Source: Clostridia bacterium | GTDB taxonomy: Bacteria; Bacillota; Clostridia; Oscillospirales; Acutalibacteraceae | Assembly: GCA_900768035.1 (NCBI GenBank) | Contig: CAAGBH010000017.1 | Coordinates: 1 to 6,827 of the forward strand | Direction of reading: 5' to 3' | Length of the DNA: 6,827 nt | Program-made: the position numbers and the translations under genes | Part shown: positions 1-6,698 of the stretch, piece after piece | How positions within the stretch are numbered: the stretch's first letter is position 1 | How the letters are laid out: every line of letters starts with the position of its first letter | The notes under the pieces: generated by a model | The model's database searches: none | Told to the model about the DNA's origin: nothing | Seen by the model: only the letters and a program-made list of their open reading frames with translations

Positions 1-1
1 C

Positions 2-1621
2 GCCGCCAATGTCGCAAATACTTATAATTTCACCCCCGGATATAAAGTCATTACCGCATTATTCCTTTTTATCCTTATAATGACGGTTGCCTTTAAAATG
101 CGCACCCCTGAATACCATCTTACTATCAAGATAATCGCCCGTTCTTTCACCTTGACCTTTGCAAGCGTTATTCTTATCCTCTTTTACGGCACGAGCGTTT
201 TCGCAAATATGGGTGTGCGTCCTGACTTCTGGAATCAGACGAGAGGTTATCACAACTACGGCTTTGTTTTCAACTTCTTTGCAAACACCAAATATCTTTA
301 TATGAACGAACCGAGTAACTATGACCCCAATCAGATTAAAGATTATATAGACCAAACAGTAAATAATGATACCTCATCTGCGGACGGCACTAAAAAGCCG
401 AATATAATCTGCATTATGAATGAGTCGCTCTCGGACCTTAAAGTTTTGGGCGAATTTGAAACAAACAAAGATTATATGCCCTTTATGCGCCGTCTGAAAG
501 AAAACACCGTTAAGGGCAATCTGTATGTTCCTGTAATCGGTGCCGGTACTTCAAACACCGAGTTTGAATTTTTAACAGGTCACACCACCGCATTTCTGCC
601 ATCAGGCAGTAATGCATATATGCTTTATATTGATAATCCTATGGCTTCGCTTGTTTCTACACTCGAAGCGCAAAGATATTCTTCACACGCATTTCACCCC
701 TACTATTCATCAGGTTGGAACAGACCTAAAGTTTACAGTAATTTCGGCTTTAATGCATTTACTGCGCTTGAAGATATTATGGATATTTCCCTTATGACAG
801 AATATCAAAACAACGGAAACGACCCCAACTTCCTCCAACAACTCATAGACGAGCATTATCCAAATTCAAATATGATTATGAGGCAGTATGTGAGCGACAG
901 TTATAATTATGATATAATCATAAAGGATTTCAAAAACCGCAACCGCAGAAAACCTTACTTTTTGTTTAATGTAACTATGCAGAATCACGGCGGTTATGTA
1001 ACAGACGCTTCTAACTTTGATGAATCTATAGAAATCACTTCGAGTGAAACTGTATATGATAAAGCAAATGAATATTTATCCCTTGTTAAAGCGAGCGATA
1101 AGGCTTTCAAAGGGCTTATTGAATATTTCTCGACCGTGGAAGAACCGACCGTTATCTGTATGTTTGGCGACCACCAACCCAATATTGAAACCGAGTTTAT
1201 AGCGCAAGCCTTAGGGGTTAAAAATCTTTCTAACCTCACGCCAGAGCAGGAGCAAGCACGCCATATAACACCTTTCTATATCTGGGCAAATTACGATATT
1301 GAAGAAAAGAAGATTGATAAACTAAGTGCAAACTATCTTTCCTCTTTAGTTTTAAAAACCGCAGGCGTGGAACTTACAGAATATAACAAATATCTTTTAA
1401 AACTTTCTGAAACACTGCCCGTTATTAATACTGTCGGTTATATTGACAAAGATGACAATTATTACAAATGGAGCGATACTTCACCATACACCGACCTTAT
1501 AAACGAATATGAAAAAATTCAGTATAATGCGATTTTCGACAATGAAAATTCAGACAATGAAATTTTCTTCTTAAAAGGTTACAAACACGAGCCGTCAAAT
1601 CTTACAGGCGAAGAGGAATAA
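2..1621 (+). CDS. LTA synthase family sulfatase-like phosphoglycerol transferase (5'-truncated)
   Basis: The reading frame is open from base 2, so the gene starts upstream of the window; the ATG at base 80 is internal, in a membrane segment. 539 residues are visible (numbered from base 2). Two membrane segments come first (about 17-35 and 44-70), probably the last of a five-helix N-terminal domain, followed by an extracytoplasmic alkaline-phosphatase-fold domain. Expected active-site elements of the LtaS/MdoB sulfatase family are visible: metal-ligand Glu in MNES (E141), the catalytic Thr in GAGTSNTEF (T183), a His in QNHGGY (H329) and the Asp-His pair in FGDHQP (D390, H391). Such enzymes move glycerophosphate from phosphatidylglycerol onto a polymer or glycan outside the membrane. 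The exact acceptor (lipoteichoic acid or another glycan) cannot be told from sequence. The stop codon lies 2 nt before the Nudix gene start, so the two are probably co-transcribed. Confidence 0.88.
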   Translation, partial: AANVANTYNFTPGYKVITALFLFILIMTVAFKMRTPEYHLTIKIIARSFTLTFASVILILFYGTSVFANMGVRPDFWNQTRGYHNYGFVFNFFANTKYLYMNEPSNYDPNQIKDYIDQTVNNDTSSADGTKKPNIICIMNESLSDLKVLGEFETNKDYMPFMRRLKENTVKGNLYVPVIGAGTSNTEFEFLTGHTTAFLPSGSNAYMLYIDNPMASLVSTLEAQRYSSHAFHPYYSSGWNRPKVYSNFGFNAFTALEDIMDISLMTEYQNNGNDPNFLQQLIDEHYPNSNMIMRQYVSDSYNYDIIIKDFKNRNRRKPYFLFNVTMQNHGGYVTDASNFDESIEITSSETVYDKANEYLSLVKASDKAFKGLIEYFSTVEEPTVICMFGDHQPNIETEFIAQALGVKNLSNLTPEQEQARHITPFYIWANYDIEEKKIDKLSANYLSSLVLKTAGVELTEYNKYLLKLSETLPVINTVGYIDKDDNYYKWSDTSPYTDLINEYEKIQYNAIFDNENSDNEIFFLKGYKHEPSNLTGEEE

Positions 1622-1623
1622 TT

Positions 1624-2091
1624 ATGCAAAACACTACACTTTGCCATATCGAAAAAGACGGAAAATATTTAATGCTCCACCGAACCAAAAAGAAAAACGA
1701 CCTTAACCAAGATAAATGGGTTGGTATCGGCGGAAAATTTGAGGACAAAGAAAGCCCCGAAGAATGCAATGCACGTGAAGTGCTTGAAGAAACGGGGCTT
1801 ACTTTAAAATCCTCCCGCTATTGCGGAATTGTTACCTTTGTCTCAGATAAATGGGAGACTGAATATATGCATCTTTTCCATTCAAGTGACTTTGAGGGTA
1901 ACCTTTGCGAATGTGACGAAGGTGAACTTTGTTGGGTGGAAATTAGTGAAATTTATAATCTTCCCATTTGGCAAGGTGATAAAATCTTCTTAAAACTTAT
2001 TGAACAAAAAGTTCCGTTCTTTTCACTAAAATTAGAATACAAAGGCGACACGCTTATTAAAGCAATACTAAACGGTGAGGAAATACTATGA
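1624..2091 (+). CDS. Nudix hydrolase, MutT/8-oxo-dGTP diphosphatase type
   Basis: A 155-residue protein with a complete Nudix box (G-x5-E-x7-REVxEExGL pattern) at residues 37-59: G37, E43, R51-E52, E55-E56 and G58 are all in place, so Mg-dependent nucleoside-diphosphate hydrolysis should be intact. The length, the early position of the box and the KWVGIGGK lead-in resemble the MutT-like 8-oxo-dGTP diphosphatases of Firmicutes, which remove oxidised nucleotides from the cytoplasmic pool. Nudix substrate calls from sequence are unreliable, so the substrate is inference. An AGGA (1614-1617) lies 6 nt before the ATG, inside the last codons of the preceding gene. The stop codon overlaps the next start (ATGA at 2088-2091), suggesting translational coupling to the LOG-family gene. 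Confidence 0.92.
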   Translation: MQNTTLCHIEKDGKYLMLHRTKKKNDLNQDKWVGIGGKFEDKESPEECNAREVLEETGLTLKSSRYCGIVTFVSDKWETEYMHLFHSSDFEGNLCECDEGELCWVEISEIYNLPIWQGDKIFLKLIEQKVPFFSLKLEYKGDTLIKAILNGEEIL

Positions 2092-2666
2092 ATATTTGTA
2101 TGTATGGTGCTTCGAGCAACAAAATTGATAATTCTTTTATGGTTGCTACCGAAAACCTTGGCGAAAAATTAGGAAACCGTGGTCACAACCTCGTTTTCGG
2201 CGGTGGCAATAACGGACTTATGGGGGCGGCAGCACGTGGATTTTATAAAAGTAAAGGTAAAATCATCGGCATAGCGCCCTCTTTTTTTAATGTTGACGGA
2301 GTTCTGTTTGAAAACTGTGACGAATTTTACTATCCTGATACAATGCGTCAGCGCAAAACCGAGATGGAAAATATGTCTGACGCTTTTATTATCACACCGG
2401 GCGGTGTGGGTACATTCGACGAATTTTTTGAAATCCTAACTTTAAAACAGTTAGGTCTCCACGCAAAACCAATTGCAATTTTTAATGTGAACGGTTATTT
2501 TGATGCGCTTATTAATTTGTTTGATAACTGTATCAACAAAGGCTTTATGGACGAGCGCACAACCGCCTTATGCCCTGTTTTCGATGATGCTGATAAACTG
2601 ATTGATTATATCGAAAACTATAAAGGCGAAGCCAAACTCTGCAAATGTATTGCAGGCGAAAAATAA
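2088..2666 (+). CDS. LOG family protein (TIGR00730-type nucleoside 5'-monophosphate phosphoribohydrolase)
   Basis: A 192-residue Rossmann-like protein of the LOG/'lysine decarboxylase-like' family, a normal length for it. The two signature motifs are present: GGGNNGLMG at residues 38-46 and PGGVGTFDE at 104-112, with the catalytic-site Glu at 112 and the substrate-binding Arg region MRQRK at 86-90. Characterised members split the N-glycosidic bond of purine nucleoside monophosphates (cytokinin ribotides in plants, AMP-like nucleotides in bacteria), giving free base and ribose 5-phosphate. They are not lysine decarboxylases despite an old annotation. The start overlaps the Nudix stop by 4 nt, and GAGGA (2077-2081) sits 6 nt upstream of the ATG. 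Its pairing with a Nudix enzyme suggests nucleotide salvage or clean-up, which is inference. Confidence 0.9.
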   Translation: MNICMYGASSNKIDNSFMVATENLGEKLGNRGHNLVFGGGNNGLMGAAARGFYKSKGKIIGIAPSFFNVDGVLFENCDEFYYPDTMRQRKTEMENMSDAFIITPGGVGTFDEFFEILTLKQLGLHAKPIAIFNVNGYFDALINLFDNCINKGFMDERTTALCPVFDDADKLIDYIENYKGEAKLCKCIAGEK

Positions 2667-2683
2667 ATTAAAAGGAAAATTTT

Positions 2684-5644
2684 ATGAAAACAAAACTCTC
2701 TCCTCGATTTTGGTTTGCAGTAACACTTTTCAGCCTTATAGGTCAAGTGGCTTGGGTAATTGAAAATATGTATTTTAACGTGTTTATATACAAAATGTTC
2801 AACGCCTCTGCCCAAGATATTGCAACTATGGTTTCGGCTTCTGCCGTTGCCGCAACATTAACCACAGTGTTTATGGGTGCGCTTTCTGACCGAATAGGAA
2901 AGCGCAAACTTTTTATTTGCACAGGCTACATACTCTGGGGCATTTCTATCTTCAGTTTTGCCCTGATTAAAACAGATTTTATAGGCACTCTCTTCCCCGC
3001 CGCCGTATCGGTGTCGGCCATTTGCGTAACCTTAGTTATCATTCTTGACTGTGTTATGACATTTTTTGGCTCTACCGCTAACGACGCCGCCTTTAACGCT
3101 TGGCTTACCGACTCAACCGACTCAACTAACCGAGGCGCTGTTGAGGGTATTAATTCAATGATGCCATTAGTTGCAATTCTTGCAGTGTTTGGCGGTTTTA
3201 TGTTTTTTGACCTCAACCAGTCTTCAAGTTGGGTTCTCATTTTTTCAATAATCGGTACAGTGGTTATTGCTATTGGTGTTTTAGGTATTTTTCTCATAAA
3301 AGACAGCAAATGTGAGCCTGTAAAAGAGAAATATCTGCACTGCATTTTCTACGGTTTTTTACCTAAAACAGTAAAGCAGCGCCCCTTGCTTTACTTAGTG
3401 CTTTTGGCATTTGTGGTATTTAATATTTCAATTCAGGTATTTATGCCCTATCTTATTATCTATTATGAAAAAAGTCTTGCCATGCAAAACTATGTTTTCA
3501 TAATGGCGCCCGCAATTATAATCGCCTCGGTTGTGACTGCATTCTGGGGAAGAGTTTATGATAAAAAAGGTCTTAAATTTGCATTGATTATCCCGCTTTT
3601 CTCCCTTGCTTTCGGATATATTATACTCTTTTTAACCAAAACCACTCTACCCGTGTTTATAGGTTCTTTACTTATGATGTGCGGTTATCTTTCGGGGATG
3701 GCGGTATTCGGCGCAACAATCAGAGATAACACCCCCGAAAACAAGGCGGGTATGTTCCAGGGGCTTCGCATTTTTTCGCAAGTGCTTATCCCCGGAATAA
3801 TCGGTCCGTATATCGGCTCTTATGTTCTAAAAGATTCGGAAACCATTGTTAATAGCGACGGCACTTCCTCTTTTTTGCCTAATCAAAACATATTTTTAGC
3901 AGCGCTTATTGTTCTTTTATTTTTAATACCTTTTCTGCTTATAATTTTCAAAAGAAACAAGCAAAAATTCAACCGTCTCAAAACACCTTTCGAGCAAGAT
4001 TTAAATGATACCCCTTGGCAAGAATATCCTCGTCCTCAGTTTAAGCGTGACTCATATATCTGCCTTAACGGATTATGGAATCTTGAAATTTTGCGCAAAA
4101 ATAAAACTGTTAAAAAAGGTGAAATTCTCGTTCCTTTTCCAATGGAATCGGATATTTCTGGTTTTGAATTTCAAAAGCAAAAGAACGACATTCTTTTATA
4201 TTCAAGAAAATTCAACTTAAAGAAAACCAACCAAAAAACCATTCTCCACTTCGGCGGTGTTGACCAAGAATGTGAAGTATTTATAAACCAAAACCTTGTG
4301 TGCTCTCACACAGGCGGATATATTCCCTTTGAATTTGATATAAGCAAATTTTTGACCGACGGCAAAAACACACTTTCAGTTAAAGTTACCGACCGCCTTG
4401 ATACCGACCTTGCATACGGAAAACAACGCTTTAAACGTGGCGGTATGTGGTATACACCTATAAGCGGTATTTGGTCTACAGTATGGTTGGAGCAAGTTCC
4501 GACCGATTATATTAAATCAATCAAAATTACGCCTGACCTTACAGGTTTTGATATTGAAGTTTCGGGCGGATGCGAGACTAAAACTCTAAAAATCCAAGAT
4601 AAAGAATTTACTTTCAAGGGTGATAGCGCACGAATAGAAATAGAAAACCTTGAACTTTGGACTCCCGACAACCCAAAACTATATGATTTTGAACTAATAT
4701 CAGGTGACGATAAAATCTGTTCTTACTGCGCTTTGCGAACAGTAAGTATCAAAGACGGCAAAATTTGTCTTAACGGCAAGCCGTATTTCTTCAACGGTGT
4801 GCTTGACCAAGGCTATTTCAGCGACGGAATTTATCTTCCCGCCACACCCGATGGTTTAAAAAACGATATTCTATCTATGAAAGAATGCGGTTTTAATATG
4901 TTGAGAAAACATATTAAAATTGAACCCGATATTTTTTATTACTATTGCGATAAATACGGAATGATTGTTTTCCAAGACCTCGTCAATAGCGGTAAATACA
5001 GTTTTCTGATTGATACTGCTTTGCCGACTGTATTGCTTAAAAAAGGCATTTCCCATAGAGCGAGCAAAAAAAGACGGCAAAACTTTTTAAAAGATTCTGC
5101 CGATACTATAAACCTTTTATTTAATCACCCAAGCGTTTGTTACTACACCATCTTCAATGAAGGTTGGGGACAGTTTGATGCAAAAAACATTTATAAAAAA
5201 TTAAAAACCCTTGATAACACAAGGGTTTGGGATGCCACTTCAGGTTGGTTTCAAACAGGTGAAAGCGATGTTTTAAGCGAACATATTTATTTTAAACCGC
5301 TAAACCTCAAAAACGACGGGCGTCCGCTTGTTTTATCTGAATTCGGCGGATATTCTTATAAAATTCAAAACCATTCATTCAACAGTAAAAATACTTATGG
5401 TTATAAATTCTTTGGCAATGCCGAGAAGTTTAAAGATGCCGTTTGTAATCTCTACCGCAACGAAGTTATCCCTGCAATTAAAAATGCAAATCTCAATGCG
5501 ACGGTTTTAACACAGGTAAGCGATGTTGAAGACGAAACTAACGGACTTTTAACCTATGATAGACAAATTCTTAAAGTCGATAAATCGGAAATGTCAAAAA
5601 TCGCAAAGGAATTATCTGATACATTTAATTCAAATAATCTTTAA
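2684..5644 (+). CDS. MFS transporter fused to a glycoside hydrolase family 2 enzyme
   Basis: One uninterrupted 986-residue frame carries two full proteins. Residues 1-425 form a major facilitator with about 12 hydrophobic helices. The loop 2-3 motif GALSDRIGKRK is at 65-75, a related GRVYDKKG at 289-296, and TDSTDSTNRG at 142-151 recalls sugar-porter-like families. A basic stretch KRNKQKFNR (423-431) follows the last helix, predicting a cytoplasmic C-terminus. Residues about 432-986 form a GH2 enzyme: sugar-binding jelly roll (NGLWN 462-466, GIWSTVWLE 595-603), a short Ig-like sandwich (about 608-690) and a TIM barrel. The predicted acid/base is E826 in FNEGWGQ and the nucleophile E886 in LSEFGG. 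Substrate could be a beta-galactoside, beta-glucuronide or similar; I see no NxKG glucuronidase motif after the nucleophile. AAAGGA (2671-2676) lies 7 nt before the ATG. No start or ribosome binding site lies at the junction, and base composition shows no seam. Family calls are secure; a linked import-and-cleave role is inference. Confidence 0.88.
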   Translation: MKTKLSPRFWFAVTLFSLIGQVAWVIENMYFNVFIYKMFNASAQDIATMVSASAVAATLTTVFMGALSDRIGKRKLFICTGYILWGISIFSFALIKTDFIGTLFPAAVSVSAICVTLVIILDCVMTFFGSTANDAAFNAWLTDSTDSTNRGAVEGINSMMPLVAILAVFGGFMFFDLNQSSSWVLIFSIIGTVVIAIGVLGIFLIKDSKCEPVKEKYLHCIFYGFLPKTVKQRPLLYLVLLAFVVFNISIQVFMPYLIIYYEKSLAMQNYVFIMAPAIIIASVVTAFWGRVYDKKGLKFALIIPLFSLAFGYIILFLTKTTLPVFIGSLLMMCGYLSGMAVFGATIRDNTPENKAGMFQGLRIFSQVLIPGIIGPYIGSYVLKDSETIVNSDGTSSFLPNQNIFLAALIVLLFLIPFLLIIFKRNKQKFNRLKTPFEQDLNDTPWQEYPRPQFKRDSYICLNGLWNLEILRKNKTVKKGEILVPFPMESDISGFEFQKQKNDILLYSRKFNLKKTNQKTILHFGGVDQECEVFINQNLVCSHTGGYIPFEFDISKFLTDGKNTLSVKVTDRLDTDLAYGKQRFKRGGMWYTPISGIWSTVWLEQVPTDYIKSIKITPDLTGFDIEVSGGCETKTLKIQDKEFTFKGDSARIEIENLELWTPDNPKLYDFELISGDDKICSYCALRTVSIKDGKICLNGKPYFFNGVLDQGYFSDGIYLPATPDGLKNDILSMKECGFNMLRKHIKIEPDIFYYYCDKYGMIVFQDLVNSGKYSFLIDTALPTVLLKKGISHRASKKRRQNFLKDSADTINLLFNHPSVCYYTIFNEGWGQFDAKNIYKKLKTLDNTRVWDATSGWFQTGESDVLSEHIYFKPLNLKNDGRPLVLSEFGGYSYKIQNHSFNSKNTYGYKFFGNAEKFKDAVCNLYRNEVIPAIKNANLNATVLTQVSDVEDETNGLLTYDRQILKVDKSEMSKIAKELSDTFNSNNL

Positions 5645-6257
5645 TATCGTTTTCGGGAAGTCTTGAAAAAGTCAAGGCTTCCTTTGTTTTTGGATGAGTA
5701 AAAGTTATTCTGTAGGACCATAGTCCGATATTTTTAAATTCATCCTTAGCGCCGTATTTTCTGTCGGCTGTAAGAGGCATTTTCCGTGATGCAAACTGCA
5801 CCCTTATCTGATGTGTTCTGCCCGTATGAAGCAAAACCAATACTGCCGATAACCCGTTTTTGCTATTTAAAACCTCATACTCAAGCGAAGCCTCTTTAAC
5901 ACCCTGTCTTTTACGGCTGACAACATAACTTTTATTCTTTTTGCTGTCTTTAAAAAGCAAATCAGTCATTTGACCCTTTTGCGTTTCAGGTATCCCATGC
6001 ACCAATGCTATATACTCTTTTTTAAATTTCTGCCCAGCAATATCTTTTGAAAGTTCACTTGCAGAAAACTTATTCTTAGCATACACCATAACACCGCCGA
6101 CTTCCCTGTCAAGCCGATGCAAAGGATATACTGTACCTCCTGTAATTTCTTGCAAAAGTGTAATCATACTTTGCCCGCCGTTGCTGTCTGTCTGTGACAA
6201 AACCCCGACCGGTTTAATGCAAACTATTATATCATCATCTTGAAACAATACTTCCAT
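5625..6257 (-). CDS. RluA-family pseudouridine synthase (short form, no S4 domain)
   Basis: A 210-residue protein containing only the catalytic domain, close in size to single-domain RluA and lacking the N-terminal S4 RNA-binding domain of RluC/RluD. Visible family motifs are CIKPVGVLSQ near residue 13, the catalytic motif HRLDREVGG at 47-55 with the nucleophile Asp50, the KEYIALVHG segment with conserved Tyr82, and HTGRTHQIRVQFA at 144-156. In the catalytic motif the usual Thr-Ser after HRLDxx is Val-Gly. Members isomerise uridine to pseudouridine in rRNA or tRNA; the target site cannot be assigned here. AGGTGA (complement of 6262-6267) serves as the ribosome binding site. The gene converges on the MFS-GH2 gene and overlaps its last 20 bp. 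Its final codons (about 189-201) also encode that operon's terminator on the other strand. Confidence 0.93.
   Translation of the reverse strand: MEVLFQDDDIIVCIKPVGVLSQTDSNGGQSMITLLQEITGGTVYPLHRLDREVGGVMVYAKNKFSASELSKDIAGQKFKKEYIALVHGIPETQKGQMTDLLFKDSKKNKSYVVSRKRQGVKEASLEYEVLNSKNGLSAVLVLLHTGRTHQIRVQFASRKMPLTADRKYGAKDEFKNIGLWSYRITFTHPKTKEALTFSRLPENDIKDYLN
5656..5691 (+). terminator. Intrinsic terminator of the plus-strand operon
   Basis: An 11-bp stem (5656-5666 with 5672-5682, one G-T wobble) closes a 5-base loop and is followed by TTTGTTTTT (5683-5691). It begins 11 nt after the stop codon of the MFS-GH2 gene. The whole element lies within the antisense of the 3' coding end of the pseudouridine synthase gene. 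In the opposite direction the hairpin has no T-tract, so it should act only on plus-strand transcripts. Confidence 0.88.
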
Positions 6258-6272
6258 AAAATCACCTAAAAT

Positions 6273-6301
6273 ATTATACCATTCAAACCCTAATCAGTCA
6301 A
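6273..6301 (-). promoter_or_regulatory. Sigma-A-type promoter for the pseudouridine synthase gene
   Basis: Read on the minus strand: TTGACT (-35, 6301-6296), a 17-base spacer, then TATAAT (-10, 6278-6273). This is one base from full consensus. The expected start point near 6266-6267 would leave a leader of only about 10 nt before the ATG, placing the AGGTGA ribosome binding site at the very 5' end of the transcript. Confidence 0.8.
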
Positions 6302-6310
6302 TTTAAACCC

Positions 6311-6339
6311 TTGACATTATGCGTAATTTGGGCTATAAT
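6311..6339 (+). promoter_or_regulatory. Consensus sigma-A promoter for tRNA-Leu
   Basis: TTGACA (-35, 6311-6316), exactly 17 bases, then TATAAT (-10, 6334-6339): a perfect match to the housekeeping consensus, as is common for stable RNA genes. Transcription should start near 6346, about 8 nt before the mature tRNA 5' end. It lies back to back with the pseudouridine synthase promoter, with only 9 bp between the two -35 boxes. Confidence 0.9.
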
Positions 6340-6353
6340 CTTTTATAAATTAT

Positions 6354-6438
6354 GCACCTGTGGTGAAACTGGCAAACACGTACGGTTCAGGTCCGTATGT
6401 CGCAAGACTTGCAGGTTCAAGTCCTGTCAGGTGCACCA
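6354..6438 (+). tRNA. tRNA-Leu (anticodon CAG)
   Basis: An 85-nt class II tRNA. The acceptor stem GCACCTG (6354-6360) pairs with CAGGTGC (6428-6434), followed by the discriminator A and an encoded CCA (6436-6438). The anticodon stem TACGG/CCGTA encloses the loop TTCAGGT, giving anticodon CAG (6388-6390), which reads CUG leucine codons. A long variable arm (GTC-GCAA-GAC) and the A discriminator are typical of tRNA-Leu. The T arm is GCAGG-TTCAAGT-CCTGT with one G-U pair. The gene stands alone between its own promoter and terminator. Confidence 0.96.
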
Positions 6439-6443
6439 AATAA

Positions 6444-6495
6444 GGTTGATAGTTTTGATACGAGAGTATCTGAAACTATCAACCTTTTTCTTTTT
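6444..6495 (+). terminator. Strong intrinsic terminator after tRNA-Leu
   Basis: A long hairpin: a 12-bp outer stem GGTTGATAGTTT (6444-6455) with AAACTATCAACC (6473-6484), an inner stem GATAC (6457-6461) with GTATC (6466-6470) and a GAGA loop, then TTTTTCTTTTT (6485-6495). It begins 5 nt after the tRNA CCA end. Confidence 0.93.
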
Positions 6496-6605
6496 GCAAA
6501 AATGCCTGTGGCACAGGGCTTTTCGACACTTTTGCCCTCTGGGTTAATTTCATTGTGGGCTTGGTGGTGCAATTATTCACCGTGCCGGACAGCAGGGTTA
6601 TGCTC
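6496..6605. other. Non-coding stretch with short palindromes
   Basis: No credible gene is seen here. CCTGTGGCACAGG (6505-6517) is a perfect palindrome around one central base, and AGGGC (6515-6519) pairs with GCCCT (6534-6538) across a 14-base gap. Either could be a weak terminator or a protein-binding site. The stretch looks richer in GC than the genes to the left. A plus-strand open frame runs through it from the tRNA but shows no family features. Confidence 0.4.
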
Positions 6606-6655
6606 AAACAAAAGCCACGCTGAAACTATCCCTCTGTGAAAAGTTTCAGCGTAGC
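6606..6655 (-). terminator. Intrinsic terminator for the minus-strand gene at the right edge
   Basis: On the minus strand a 14-bp stem (6655-6642 with 6627-6614, fully paired counting one G-U) closes a 14-base loop and is followed by TTTTGTTT (6613-6606). It lies 43 bases past the stop codon of the partial gene ending at 6699. On the plus strand no T-tract follows, so it is directional. Confidence 0.7.
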
Positions 6656-6689
6656 TATATTAGTTTCATTGTGACAGGAAAAGTTTCAG
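6638..6689. repeat. Short direct repeat pair (GAAAAGTTTCAG)
   Basis: The 12-mer GAAAAGTTTCAG occurs at 6638-6649 and at 6678-6689, exactly 40 bp apart. The first copy overlaps one arm of the terminator hairpin. A second 10-mer, TTTCATTGTG, occurs at 6548-6557 and at 6664-6673, between the two 12-mers. Function is unknown. Confidence 0.5.
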
Positions 6690-6698
6690 AGTGGGTTC

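Noticed and set aside
51..53. Repeat arrays resembling CRISPR or tandem repeats anywhere in the window
   Set aside because: I scanned by eye and found only the two short repeat pairs near the right edge, with no regular spacers. The coordinates here are only a placeholder for a window-wide check.
80..82. ATG at base 80 as the start of the sulfatase-like gene
   Set aside because: The frame is open back to base 2, the residues before it continue a membrane helix, and no ribosome binding site precedes it. The gene is truncated by the window edge.
2088..2666. Lysine decarboxylase annotation for the LOG-family gene
   Set aside because: The GGGxxGLMG and PGGxGTxxE motifs mark the phosphoribohydrolase family; the decarboxylase name is a known legacy error and no PLP-enzyme features are present.
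2926..3345. A 139-codon minus-strand frame inside the MFS half
   Set aside because: Antisense shadow of a well-supported transporter; composition follows the other strand's codon use and no start signal is seen.
5644..5691. Hairpin at 5656-5682 as a terminator for the minus-strand gene too
   Set aside because: No T-tract follows on the minus strand, and the hairpin lies inside that gene before its stop codon.
6311..6639. Two plus-strand open frames running through the tRNA region
   Set aside because: Both cover the tRNA-Leu gene and its terminator; the QVQVLSGAP peptide is the usual false translation of a tRNA T arm. No ribosome binding site or family features.
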